This document shows, piece after piece, positions 22,768 to 33,325 of a stretch of DNA of 64,000 nt; the stretch's first letter is position 1, and the number at the start of each line of letters is the position of its first letter. The DNA is taken from positions 92,218,221-92,282,220 of the forward strand of contig NC_068938.1 of the NCBI RefSeq assembly GCF_016801865.2, read 5' to 3'. The DNA comes from Culex pipiens pallens (lineage: Eukaryota > Arthropoda > Insecta > Diptera > Culicidae). Made by a program: the position numbers and the translations under genes. The notes beneath the pieces were generated by a model, which did no database searches, had not been told where the DNA came from, and saw only the letters and a list, made by a program, of their open reading frames with translations.

Positions 22768-22804
22768 GAATGATAGAATGGGCTCTGGCGCGCGTTCTTA
22801 TATA
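22768..22804 (-). promoter_or_regulatory. TATA plus CATTC core-promoter-like site
   Basis: On the minus strand TATATAAG (TATA at 22804-22798) is followed at about 31 bases by ATCATTCACG. Insect histone genes often have a TATA box and a CATTC cap site at this spacing, so together with the H3 tail and histone 3' signals downstream this may be a histone-derived promoter. A (CAG)n tract follows it. Confidence 0.4.
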
Positions 22805-23180
22805 GCCTTTCGGTCCGCTACTTCCCCTCCTTTTTCGCGACCGACACTCGGTCGCGTTGCTCGGATGATTTTCCCCTCAAAATAGGTACTTGACATTCCC
22901 GTCCGTGAGTGGGAAGCGCTCATTTTGCTTGCAAAATCTGTGCATTTTGAAAACATTTTAAAACATTCAATTGTTTCAATAGTTAAACTATTTTGCCAAC
23001 AATGAAAGTTTTATAGCAAATTGCTGAATAATTTTCGAATCGAATGGCACATAAATCGTGTCGATTCGATTAGAGGGAAGAAAGATATAAGCGTTTGACG
23101 GATGACGCAGTAATCCAGGGCCTTCGGCCCGGGTTTTTTGGAATGACACCCCAGTACCTTCGACAAAGACGTAAGTCTAC

Positions 23181-23565
23181 GTCAAAAATAGTATTTCAAG
23201 TGAAAAAGCAAATTTTTAAAGTAAATTCAATACTTATCTATTTTTATCATGAGCTCAACCAGTAAGACTTGTTCTGGAAAAAATATTTGCTTTATTAAAA
23301 ATTTTATGGTTTAGGAGCATGGATTCATTTTGCTCACTGTTCAACACTGTGATTAATGAATAAAACCTACCTCTTAACAAAAAAAAAAACAAATCATTTT
23401 TTTTATATTTTGAACCTTTAAAAATAAAAAAATAAATGATTTCTTGAAGTTGTATGTTTTTTTACAACAAACAGGGTATTAAATGATCCTCACACTAATT
23501 TTGACCATTTAAGTTGCTATTCTAAACAATTTTGTTGCAAGATATTAATTAGAACTAGGAGTCCC
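23181..23565. other. AT-rich, nothing recognised
   Basis: Contains poly-A and poly-T tracts near 23380-23400 and no frame or repeat of note. Confidence 0.4.
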
Positions 23566-23569
23566 TTCA

Positions 23570-23604
23570 GATAATCGAGGCTTCGAATAATTGAGTCTGG
23601 ACTG
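23570..23604. mobile_element. pogo-like MITE, solo right end
   Basis: Ends CTTCGAATAATTGAGTCTGG + ACTG, the inverse of the CAGTCCAGACT terminus at 50533. The following 150 bases (to about 23755) contain a GCAAAATGGCTTCTTCTGAC word shared with DNA at 42138 and 32717. Confidence 0.5.
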
Positions 23605-23949
23605 CATTCACATACTCATTTTGTATAACCTGACCAGTCCGCAAATTGTAGGGAGCAATGTATGGCAAAACTAATGAAGCAAAATGGCTTCTTCTGACAT
23701 AGAGAATGTTTGTACTCACTTTCATTTGAATCATTAAATTACAATGAAATGTCATTTTGCTTAAATGTGGAGAATTACATAGCTTGCTATTTTGAATAAA
23801 CTTTGAAAAGAAAAATTAACTAAACTTTAAAGGCATACAAGCTTTAAAAAAATATATGGCAAGACTTTAGATGACAATATTTATTTATTCTCATGTTGAG
23901 TGAGTTTTTCCTAGATAATCAACATTATCTATATATTGTATTCTTATTA

Positions 23950-24324
23950 TCACTGGAACGCCCAAAAAAGTTTGAACGGTAATTTCAACTCGCTGGTTCT
24001 CGGGCATAACTCAACCAATCGGGACGATTTTTGTTTCCAGGGATTTGTAAGAATGTCTAGATGATCCTAAAATTTTGCAGAACTTGATTTGAACAAATCT
24101 GTAATTTTGCGACCGAAAACATCGTTCCAACTTTTTTAAACGACAGTTGAAACGATGTTTTTGATCGCAAAAATTACAGATTTGATCAAATTGAGCTCTG
24201 CAAAGTTCTAGTATCATCTGGACATCCTAACAAATCACTGGAAAAAAAGATTTCTCTTGATTGGGTGAACCAGCGAGTTGAAGTTACCGGTCCAATTTTT
24301 TCTGAGCCTTGGGCGTTGGAATGT
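23950..24324. mobile_element. Foldback MITE with AACGCCCAA termini
   Basis: Two arms of about 160 bases meet near 24135. Both outer ends contain AACGCCCAA and then AACTCGCTGG further in. The exact outer limits and target duplication are uncertain (TTATT-type words lie on both sides). Confidence 0.65.
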
Positions 24325-25497
24325 TATTAAATATTGACACAAAATGGCAAATCATAAAATCTCATGTTTTCAAAAGGAACTAAAGCCAGTTGTAGACAAA
24401 GTATTTTCGATCGGTTCTCGATCAAAAACTGTTTACGAATTATCAAATTCAAACATGATTTAAATTGTGCATCTGTACGTCCTGTAAATGCTTTTACTGA
24501 AAAACAATGAAAATTTGATTTGTTTCAGTGAAAAATCAAATATTTGTCGGAGGTCGCGACGGCTATTACAACGTATTGCGAACGAACCAGATATGTGAGG
24601 ATTCGATTTTAAGTAGATTTTATACAAATTACAATAAATTCAAAGTTACACTCAATTTCTTACACTGCACACCACCCTTCCCCATCCGACAATCTTAATA
24701 ACCCGCTAACCTTACCGAATAAATGAGCTTCAAACTCGAGTGCGGTGAACGTACGCCGCGCGTTGAAAACCACTCACAGTTAACTGCCTCCCCGTTCTGG
24801 CCGTGTTATTTCCACGGGATCGACCATAACCGACGAACCACCGCCACCGTGCCACCACCAGTTGCGGCGACCGCATCAAAATGAAAACCCAAAAGAGAGC
24901 TGTCATGCACACACTCGCACACACACACAATTTAAAGCCAGGGAGGGGAAAACACTCATTAAAATGCCGTAAATTTTCCCGGCAGTGAGTGACGACACGT
25001 TAATTTATATTCACGGTGGAGTCGGGAAAATTTCACAGGAAAATCCTGTCCAGCAGGAGCAGTTTATTTTGAAATCGGACAGGCTGGACTCTGGACCTCT
25101 CTCCGCTGAACTGGAACGATACAACACTTCAAGTCATTGTTTATTGCTCTTCTGCTGGTGTGTGTGTATATTTGTTGGCTTGATGAAATCTGGTTAGAAT
25201 TAATGCGATGTTTATGCTTCGAGAGTTGTACCGAAGAGAAGGCAACTTTGAAGCAGTCGTCTGGTATTGTTTACAATATCATTCCTTCCTAGGTGTGCAC
25301 TTAGAGTTTAAATAGCCTGTAGTATTTACTTGTTTGCTAAAACAAATTGCTTCCTGGTACCCATGGAAACATGAGCCAATTACCTTTGCTGGATAACTTG
25401 AGCTGCACATTCAACAGGGTGCTAGGGAAAGCATAACAAAGAGTGTGGGTGCAAGATCTTGTTCAATCTAATTTTATCAACATTAAGCATAATCATC
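24325..25497. other. No recognised gene
   Basis: A more GC-rich patch at 24660-25180 has small frames (66 codons minus, 70 codons plus) without known motifs. The rest is AT-rich. Confidence 0.35.
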
Positions 25498-25502
25498 ACA
25501 GA

Positions 25503-25560
25503 AAAAAGTAGTAATCCAGCTGCGTGCAAAAGGTCAGGGTGTAAAATTATATTTGCATTA
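25503..25560. mobile_element. Solo MITE end related to 13603-13937
   Basis: AAAAAAGTAGTAATCCAGC and the following GTGTAAAA region match the inverted right end of the 13603-13937 element. No partner end is visible nearby. Confidence 0.45.
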
Positions 25561-26435
25561 TTTTATGAATTTTTATATTATATTACTCCCAGAAACATGT
25601 AGGCCTAAATGACCATGAAAAAAACCAAACCGACAAAAAGCAACTTTAATGTTCAAAATGAGTGTGGGGGCAATTAATGGCTTGACTGCTTTTCAAAATC
25701 ATACAACTTTATAAAAAATATCAAAATTTTCTAATTTTATATGCTGTCTTTCAACTCCTATCAAATAAAAAAAAATCAATCGATTTTTTTTTGTTGAGAA
25801 GTATTATTTTATAAATCAAATTTTGAATCAGTGAGTAAAATCCATGCTTCTCAACCATAAAAATGCTTTTAAATTTGTCTCTGTTTCAAGGGAATATGTT
25901 TAAGAATAACGTTGACTCATAAAGCAAAAAAAAAAACATCATGCAGTAATTATGTTTTTCATGGCAAATAACTTGTTCTAGACCGCAATTTTATCAACAA
26001 AACTCATTTTAACGATTTTTAGGCAAAATTTTGACTTTTTATCAATTTCACCTAAAATTTATATTGTTAAAAAGCTTATAAACTAAGTTAAGTAAATTTA
26101 CACATTGATTTTTTTTTCTTCTTAAAAACTTATCAGCAACCTTAGTGATTGTGTAAAATTTGAACACTTTAAATCTGATTTTAACAACAAATACTTTGTA
26201 CAAAGTCACCCTCAAATGCTAAATATAATTTTCAACGCCACTATTTTTTCAAAAACCATTGAAAAAAAAAATCCCAACAAAAATGCATGGACCAGTTCCT
26301 TTTTTTCAAAATAATAATCTTGAGACTAACCTTACAAGTTGGAAAAAAATATAAAAACAGAATGAAATCCTATGATTGTTACCCCGTTTTACAATAAATA
26401 TTAGCTGAAATACACCTGAAATGAACCTGATTTTT
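25561..26435. other. AT-rich stretch, nothing recognised
   Basis: Many A/T homopolymers and no coding frame. Confidence 0.4.
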
Positions 26436-26550
26436 GCCTTCCTCACTGAGGTAAGGCTATAATCCTGCTCGAAAATTGAACTTTTGAAAAACAGCTCGTA
26501 GACCTATATTCATGTATACCTATCGACTCAGAATCGAAAACTGAACAAAT

Positions 26551-26553
26551 GTC

Positions 26554-26615
<62 letters not shown>

Positions 26616-26635
26616 TGTGTGTATGTATGTATGTG
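26551..26635 (+). repeat. (GT)n / (GTAT)n microsatellite
   Basis: Alternating GT for most of the tract, with GTAT interruptions at both ends. Copy 3 of the element has the corresponding (CA)n tract at 41271-41290 and 41989-42006, now split by an insertion. Confidence 0.9.
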
Positions 26636-26786
26636 TTCAAAATTCTTGCCAAGTTTTCTCAGCACTGGCTGGACCGATTTTGATCAAACCGGTTGCATTC
26701 GACTTGGTTTAGGGTCCCATACATCGTAATTGAATTGTTTGAAGTTTCGATAAGTAGTTCAAAAGTTATATATAAAAATGTGTTTT

Positions 26787-28280
26787 CACATTTACCCGGA
26801 TCTCACTTATATGCATGAAAACTATGTCCGGATCCATCATCCAACCCATCGTTGGTTAGGTTATCAAAAAACCTTTCCAACGAGTCCAAAACATTGAAGA
26901 TCTGGCAACCCTTTCCATTGAGTCGAAAACATTAAAGATCTGGCAACCCTGTCTTGAGATATGGCCACATAAGTGATATTGATGCACTTTTTTGAAGCCG
27001 GATCCCACTTAAATGTATGTAAACTATGTCCGGATCCACCATCCGACCCATCGTTGGTTAGGTTATCAAAAAACCTTTCCAACGAGTCCAAAACATTGAA
27101 GATCTGGCAACCCTGTCTTGAGATATGGCCACATAAGTGATATTGATGCACTTTTTTGAAGCCGGATCTCACTCAAATGTATGTAAACTATGTCCGGATC
27201 CCCCATCCGACCCATCGTTGGTTAGGTTATCAAAAAACCTTTCCATCGAGTCGAAAACATTGAAAATCTGGCAACCCTGTCTCGAGATATGGCCACATAA
27301 GTGATATTGATGCACTTTTTTGAAGCCGGATCCCACTTAAATGTATGTAAACTATGTCCGGATCCACCATCCGACCCATTTTTGGTTAGGTTATCGAAAA
27401 ACCTTTCCATCGAGTCGAAAACATTGAAGATCTGGCAACCCTGTCTCGAGATATGGCCACTTAAGTAATATTTATGTACTTTTTGGAAGCCGGATCTCAC
27501 TCAAATGTATGTAAACTATGTCCGGATCCACCATCCGACCCATCGTTGGTTAGGTTATCAAAAAACCTTTCCATCGAGTCGAAAACATTGAAGATCTGGC
27601 AACCCTGTCTCGAGATATGGCCACATAAGTGATATTGATGCACTTTTTTGAAGCCGGATCCCACTTAAATGTATGTAAACTATGTCCGGATCCACCATCC
27701 GATCCATCGTTGGTTAGGTTATCAAAAAACTTTTCCAACGAGTCCAAAACATTGAAGATCTGGCATCCCTGTCTCGAGATATAGCCACTTAAGTAATATT
27801 TATGTACTTTTTGGGAGCCGGATCTCACTTAAATTTATGTAAACTATGTCCGGATCCACCATCCGACCCATCGTTGGTTAGGTTATCAAAAAACCTTTCT
27901 ATCGAGTCCAAAACATTGAAGATCTGGCAACCCTGTCTCGAGATATGGCCACATAAGTGATATTGATGCACTTTTTTGAAGCCGGATCCCACTTAAATGT
28001 ATGTAAACTATGTCCGGATCCATCATCCAACCCATCGTTGGTTAGGTAATCGAAAAACCTTTCCAGCGATTCCAAAACATTGAAGATCTGGCAACCCTGT
28101 CTCGAGATATGTCCAGTTAAGTGATATTAATTCACTTTTTTGAAGCCGGATCCCACTTAAATGTATGTAAACGATGTCCGGATCCATCATCTGACCCATC
28201 GTTGGTTAGGTAATCGAAAAACCTTTCTAACGAGCTCACAACATTTTTGATCTGGCAACCTTGTCTCGAGTTATGATTAC
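26787..28280 (+). repeat. 164-bp tandem satellite, about nine units
   Basis: CCGGATCC occurs at 26828, 27030, 27194, 27358, 27522, 27686, 27850, 28014 and 28178. After the first interval of 202, which holds a 38-base internal duplication, every interval is exactly 164. Units share ATCGTTGGTTAGGT, AAAACATTGAAGATCTGGCA and GAGATATGGCCAC. Similar minus-strand frames of 71 to 102 codons are a product of the repetition. Inverted units occur at 40655-41080. Confidence 0.95.
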
Positions 28281-28526
28281 TTAAGTTATATGTGTGTACG
28301 TATTTTTCTGGATCTAAAAAAAATGCTGAAATATGTGTCCAAACCACTCATATTACCCATTGTTGGTAAAAAGTGAGGAAGGCATCAACCACGTAGGTGG
28401 ATTAAGTTAGTTTTTCTTATTAGTTCAATATGCACAGTAGATTAAAATGAATAAAATTAAGTTAGGTTCTCTCATTTTTTTTAAATAAATTTTCAAAAAA
28501 TTGGGACCAAAAAGTAGGGAAAATGT

Positions 28527-28657
28527 ATACTTCCGCTTGAATTTCGGGAATTCCCGGGAAATTTACAAACTTCCCGGGAAACAGGAAATATTATTTTTCG
28601 GGAAATCCCGGGAATTCCCGGGAAATTTTTTCCCGGGACGGGAAATTGGACGCTCTA
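28527..28657 (+). mobile_element. hAT-type element, solo right end
   Basis: This 130-base segment (ACTTCCGCTTGAATTTCGGG ... GGACGCTCTA) is nearly identical to the last 130 bases of the complete element 46865-48399. No left terminus TAGAGCGTCC was seen upstream, so this is a truncated copy. Confidence 0.8.
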
Positions 28658-30436
28658 CCCAAAATGGTATTAAAATAAATCATCAAAAACTTTAAATCTA
28701 AATCAAATTCTATAAAAACTCAATACCTTTAGTTATCATTTTTCTAAAAGCAAAAAATATCCTAAAAGATAGAACAACTGCTATCGTCGTTCCAATCATA
28801 AATCATGAGCCCTCGAATGTTTCAACTTTTAGGTACCCACAGTTCTGGTTTGGCTTTTAGAAAACTTTTCCCGGAATTCTCCAATGTTGAACACAGAGCA
28901 GAAATAAAACACAAAAAAAATCGTCCTAATTACGCTCGAAAAGAAAATTATTTCTATTCAAAGAGCGCGACACAGCAGACCCAAACCCCGGCAAAACGGG
29001 GGAAAAAAATCCTGGAAAATCTTTTCACCTAGAAAATATGCTCGTTTGACACAGCTCCACGTGCGCGGGAGGAGCAGAGCAAGCTGTTTTATTGCAGAAC
29101 ATAAACGAATTGTGAACCACAGAGAACAGGAGGCCCCGGTGCTGATTTCGCACAATATCCCATTTGAGCGAACTGGTTGAACGTAACAAGTTTAAAAGGG
29201 GAAGACTTGAATTTTATGATTTTATTTACTGGAAAACATATGAGTTTTTAAAGAAATTTATCTTCATAAAATATTTAATTTTGAGTTTGAGACCAACATT
29301 TTATACCAGCTTCCACTTAAATCACTTTGCAATGTTAGTTCAAATTTGCGGCAGCCAGTTTCACATTGAGTGCAAATTTGCCTTTTAAATCTTAGCTTTT
29401 CATTTCCCGTCGTTTGCCCGTCTGGACGTGGTCACATTTCGAAAAGTGCAATAACAGTACGGAACGAAGGAGAGCAGCTTCAATCATAAAACACAAGAAA
29501 AATGGCAAAGCCATTCGGCAAATTTTGTCCCGCTTGCTCTGATAGTCAAACTTTTAATTTTTATTTTCCTGCTCTTTCTGCATTGGTTCGAGCAAATTAT
29601 GAGCATTGAAAAGAAACGTTCTTGAAGTTTAATGAGGAACGTCAATTATGGAATGGTTATTCCCAGAAAAGTTTTTATGTTACCACAAAATATTGCCATC
29701 GTATTCAAACATAAATGATCCTTTAAAATAATGTACTGGCCATTTCAATGTTTAAGTAGGATCAAATTTATTTTTTTAATGAAAGACAGTACATTTAAGT
29801 TTTTGAACTTTCTGCAGTTCAGTAGGGTAGAGTGGGGAAACCTGATTTTGTTTTCTTGCATCGTACAGTTTAACTTACTACAAAACTACACAATGAATAA
29901 ATGATGGTAATATTTCATCTGGGAATGTTGACAGATTTGGTTTCAGACAAAATTGTGTATTATGACACCAGGAACTGGTGAAGTTTTCATCAGTTTCTGC
30001 TGAATTTCATGTTAAATTACACAAAAAGTAGTCGTATCCGACCATCAAATTATCCACCATCAACAATTCTAGAATTGTTTTTTTGAAAAGGTCTTATAAG
30101 CTTTTGTGTTTCGTATGTTTATAGGACCTTTCCAAATAAAACTCTTGAATTTATTTTTTTACTGTATAGGAACTTTTTAAATGAGGAAGCTTCAACATAG
30201 AAAGATTATAATAGTTTATTGAGTCATGCCTAGCGCTAAAGACATTTAAAATTGGCATATTCAAAATATGAGTGCCAACTTGATCTCCCTTCAGCATTTT
30301 AAAGAAATCTTAAGCAAAATTATTCTTATCATTTAGAGTTATTGATTATCAATAATTCTTAGGCACTTCTTTATTGTTTAATAAATAGTAGGACGTTTGC
30401 AGTTGACAGCTTTAGCAAAAAATCATCTATCGAATA
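28658..30436. other. Mostly unrecognised, one short palindromic repeat
   Basis: Contains a short palindromic repeat at about 30088-30135 (GTTTATAGGACCTTT) that recurs at 53366-53413. Frames of 64 to 75 codons at 28500-29390 have no recognisable content. Confidence 0.35.
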
Positions 30437-30649
30437 CAGAGAAACCTCTTTTTACGCGGTGGCGTTACGCTTTTTGTTTCGTAGATTTCTCTTAAGCCCT
30501 ACAATATTTTTGCAAGCTTCAAAAAGCGTTTTGTAGATCTGAACAAAACCTACAAATTGCTTTTAAAAGATTGCAAAAATGTTGCGTCGTTCCAGAGAAA
30601 TTGACAAATTAGAAAAACGTAACGCATCGCGTAAAAAGAGGTTTCACTG
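30437..30649. mobile_element. 213-bp TA-flanked MITE
   Basis: Termini CAGAGAAACCTCTTTTTACG and the inverse (..GTAAAAAGAGGTTTCACTG) are bounded by TA (30435-30436, 30650-30651). CAGTG-type ends with TA duplication resemble pogo/Tigger MITEs. Confidence 0.8.
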
Positions 30650-30680
30650 TACCATATTTTTAATACTCAAGGTGGTGAAT

Positions 30681-30896
30681 TAGTGAGTGAGTGAGTGGGT
30701 GAGTGAGTGAGTGAGTGAGTGAGTGAGTGAATAAGTGAGTGAGTGAATGAGTGAGTGAGTGAATGAGTGAGTGAGTGAATGAGTGAGTGAGTGAATGAGT
30801 GAGTGAATGAGTGAGTAAGTGAGTGAGTGAGTGAGTGAGCGAGTGACTGAGTGAATGAGTGAGTGACTGACTGACTGACTGAGTGAATAAGTGAGT
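30681..30896 (+). repeat. (GTGA)n tetranucleotide array
   Basis: About 216 bases of GTGA units with GTGAAT and GACT variants, giving a THSL-type peptide on the minus strand that is not a real protein. Confidence 0.95.
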
Positions 30897-31442
30897 TAAC
30901 TTTCAACTTTTGAATGTTTGATCTATTTTTTTTTTCAGGGTGGCGTTGTGTAATTCTCCCAAGAATGAGCAATTATTTTTTAAATTATTTTTTTTATATT
31001 TCTTGATTTGGATGAAACTTTCTGTGTACTTTTTCTTGGTTATGACTAAGGCTACCAACTTTACGGATTTTTTTCTTACCGTACGGATTTACGACCCTCT
31101 TCGCGGATTTTTAACAGGCCGGAATTTTTGAACGGAATTTTTTTATTTGCCCAAAGCTTTTGCTAATAGAACATTTATATTTAATTGTCAGTATGATTAT
31201 AAATGGATAACTTGAATAGTTTTCCAGGTTTTCCTCAGTTCAAAGTTGATTATCAATAATTGTTCTTTTTAAATTCCTTACAAAACATATTTATCCAATG
31301 AAAGATCCAAAGGCTTTATTGCATTTTTTTTTTCTGAGAAGTCCTAAGCAATACCTACAACTTCGATTAGAGAGATACAGATTAAGATGCAGATTTTTGA
31401 ATATTTTAACAGCCTTTTGTATAGCTGGCAAAATCATATGAA
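30897..31442. repeat. Flank of a repeat split by the next element
   Basis: 31340-31442 contains GAAGTCCTAAGCAATACCTA and AGCTGGCAAAATCATATG, words shared with the dispersed repeat at 52640-52780. The sequence resumes after the foldback at 32696-32790 (GACGAAATAAAGATGCAAAA, TTTGGTCATAG). The foldback therefore inserted into an older repeat. Confidence 0.5.
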
Positions 31443-31446
31443 AACT

Positions 31447-32691
31447 CAGCAATTCCCCACGAAAACAGCATGGAAAAAAACAAAAGTGCTCGGATCGGGC
31501 TCAAAATTTTTGTGGGAGTTCCCTGGCCGAAATAATTAGACCCGTATTTTTTTGTTTGGCCATTAGGGTGACCTACGCCGTGTTAGGGTGGTCTGAAAAA
31601 TTGCCATTTTCGTCAATTTTCGCAAAAACCACTTTTTTCGAAAAATCATAACTCCTCGTCATTTCAACCGATTTCAATTGTCTTATACGCAAATGAAAGG
31701 TGATAAGTTGGCCTTTCAAAGAAAAATAGTAAGAAGTATCAAAAATCTAGCCTAACATATGAAAAGGGCATATGCAACTTTAAAATGCCGTTTTGACGGT
31801 GTCTGGACCAAAGAGCCTATGTCTGGAAATAATTTTATCGGATTCCCCGGACATTTTTACATAACATACTAAAAAATGGGAGGAGTTCATTAACAGGATT
31901 CCGAGATATGATTTTTTGAAAATAAAATCCGTGTTTTCTGACGCGCCGCGCGCAAAAACCGGAGAATGACGAAATTGGCAAAAAATCAACTTTTTTCACA
32001 AAAACTGCGATAACTTAAAAATTTCAGCGATGACCTATACATGTCTGGGTACCAAAAGTTGCGTCTTTTAATTACGAAAATTTTGGTACCGAGACATCTA
32101 TAGGTCATCGCTGAAATTTTAAAGTTATCGCAGTTTTAGTGAAAAAAGTTGATTTTTTGCCAATTTCGTCATTCTCCGGTTTTTGCGCGCGGCGCGTCAA
32201 AAAACACGGATTTTATTTTCAAAAAACCATATCTCGGAATCCTGTTAATGAACTCCTCCCATTTTTTAGTATGTTATGTAAAAATGTCCGGAGAATCCGA
32301 TAAAAATATTTCCAGACATAGGCTCTTTGGTCCAGACACTGTCAAAACGACATTTTTAAGTTTCATACGCCCTTTTCATATGTTAGGCTAGATTTTTGAA
32401 ACTTCTTATTATTTTTCTTTGAAAAACCAACTTATTACCTTTCATTTGCGTATAAGACAATTGAAATCGGTTAAAATGGCGAGGAGTTATGATTTTTCGA
32501 AAAAAGTGGTTTTTGCGAAAATCGACGAAAATGGCCATTTTTCAGACCACCCTAACACGGCGTAGGTCACCCTAATGGCCAAACAAAAAAATACGGGTCT
32601 AATTATTTCGGCCAGGGAACTCCCACAAAAATTTTGAGCCCGATCCGAGCACTTTTGTTTTTTTCCATGCTGTTTTCGTGGGGAATTGCTG
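31447..32691. mobile_element. Large foldback element, CAGCAATTCC termini
   Basis: Arms of about 600 bases are inverted copies meeting near 32069. Ends read CAGCAATTCCCCACGAAAAC and the inverse. AACT lies outside both (31443-31446, 32692-32695), a 4-bp duplication. Paired frames of 69 and 80 codons in the two arms only reflect symmetry. No transposase is visible. Confidence 0.8.
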
Positions 32692-32878
32692 AACTTGTAT
32701 GGACGAAATAAAGATGCAAAATGACTTCTTTGGTCATAGAAAAAGTATACAGAAAGTTTCATCCAAATCAAAATCTAGAAAAAAAATCAATGTCCGAAGT
32801 CTCAAAGAAATGCTCTGTTATTTAAACTGTAGGTTTTCCACCTTTTATTTTTTCTTGTGCTTGGTTTATATTTTTATA

Positions 32879-33321
32879 CAGCAATTCCATTTGAAAAGAG
32901 CCTAAACAGAAAATTTTCCGAGGAATCCGAGAAAAATATTTTTAGACATAGGCTCTTTGGTCCAGACGAGGTCAAAACGCCATTTTAAGTTTTCATGCGA
33001 CTTTTTCAAATGGTAAGCTAGATTTTAGAAACTTTTTACAATTTTTTCCCAAATAGCCAAACTCACCACCTTTCTTTTGCGTCTAAGACAGCTAAAATCG
33101 GATGAAATGGCGCGGAGATATGATTTTTCCAAAAAAGAGGTTTTTGCGAAAAATGACGAAAATTGCCATTTTTTAACCTCCTTAGCACGATGTAGGTCAT
33201 CCTAATGGCCAAACAAAAAAATAAGGGTCTAATTATTTTAACCAAGGAACCCCCAGAAAAATGTTGAGCCCGATCGGAGAACTTTTTTTTCGGTTTAGGC
33301 TCTTTTCAAATGGAATTGCTG
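32879..33321. mobile_element. Internally deleted relative of the 31447 foldback
   Basis: Ends CAGCAATTCCATTTGAAAAG and the inverse are flanked by TATA on both sides (32875-32878, 33322-33325). The interior keeps parts of one arm of the larger element (GACATAGGCTCTTTGGTCCAG, shifted by substitutions). The same 4-bp duplication length supports a single family. Confidence 0.75.
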
Positions 33322-33325
33322 TATA

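Larger units (their letters stand above)
20369..23180 (-). other. Histone-derived and LINE-derived composite block
   Basis: The block is bounded by GTAGACTTACGT (20369-20380) and its exact inverse ACGTAAGTCTAC (23169-23180). Inside, on the minus strand from right to left, lie a TATA/CATTC promoter-like site, a histone H3 C-terminal relic with a histone-downstream-element-like word, a hairpin, a histone-type 3' signal, a non-LTR endonuclease pseudogene, and a second histone-type 3' signal. No complete histone frame exists. It may be a degraded histone locus invaded by a LINE, or a mobile unit that captured histone signals; sequence alone does not separate these. Confidence 0.5.
26436..28410 (+). 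mobile_element. DINE-1-like (Helentron-derived) element, copy 1
   Basis: The 5' end begins GCCTTCCTCACT and the same 12 bases occur inverted near the 3' end (28372-28383, AGTGAGGAAGGC). Beyond that is a small hairpin CCAC-gtag-GTGG and the end ATTAAGTTAG in T-rich DNA. Between lie a conserved block (GAACTTTTGAAAAACAGCTC), a (GT)n tract and nine 164-bp tandem units. This order, 5' subterminal repeat, microsatellite, tandem core, 3' subterminal repeat, 3' hairpin, is that of DINE-1/HINE elements, non-autonomous relatives of Helentrons. No Rep/helicase is encoded. The class assignment is inference from architecture. Confidence 0.6.

Noticed and set aside
26864..28347. Series of similar minus frames as a gene family
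   Set aside because: They repeat because the 164-bp satellite repeats; each is cut at the unit period.
31780..32391. Two similar frames (69 and 80 codons) as paralogous genes
   Set aside because: They are the two arms of one foldback element.
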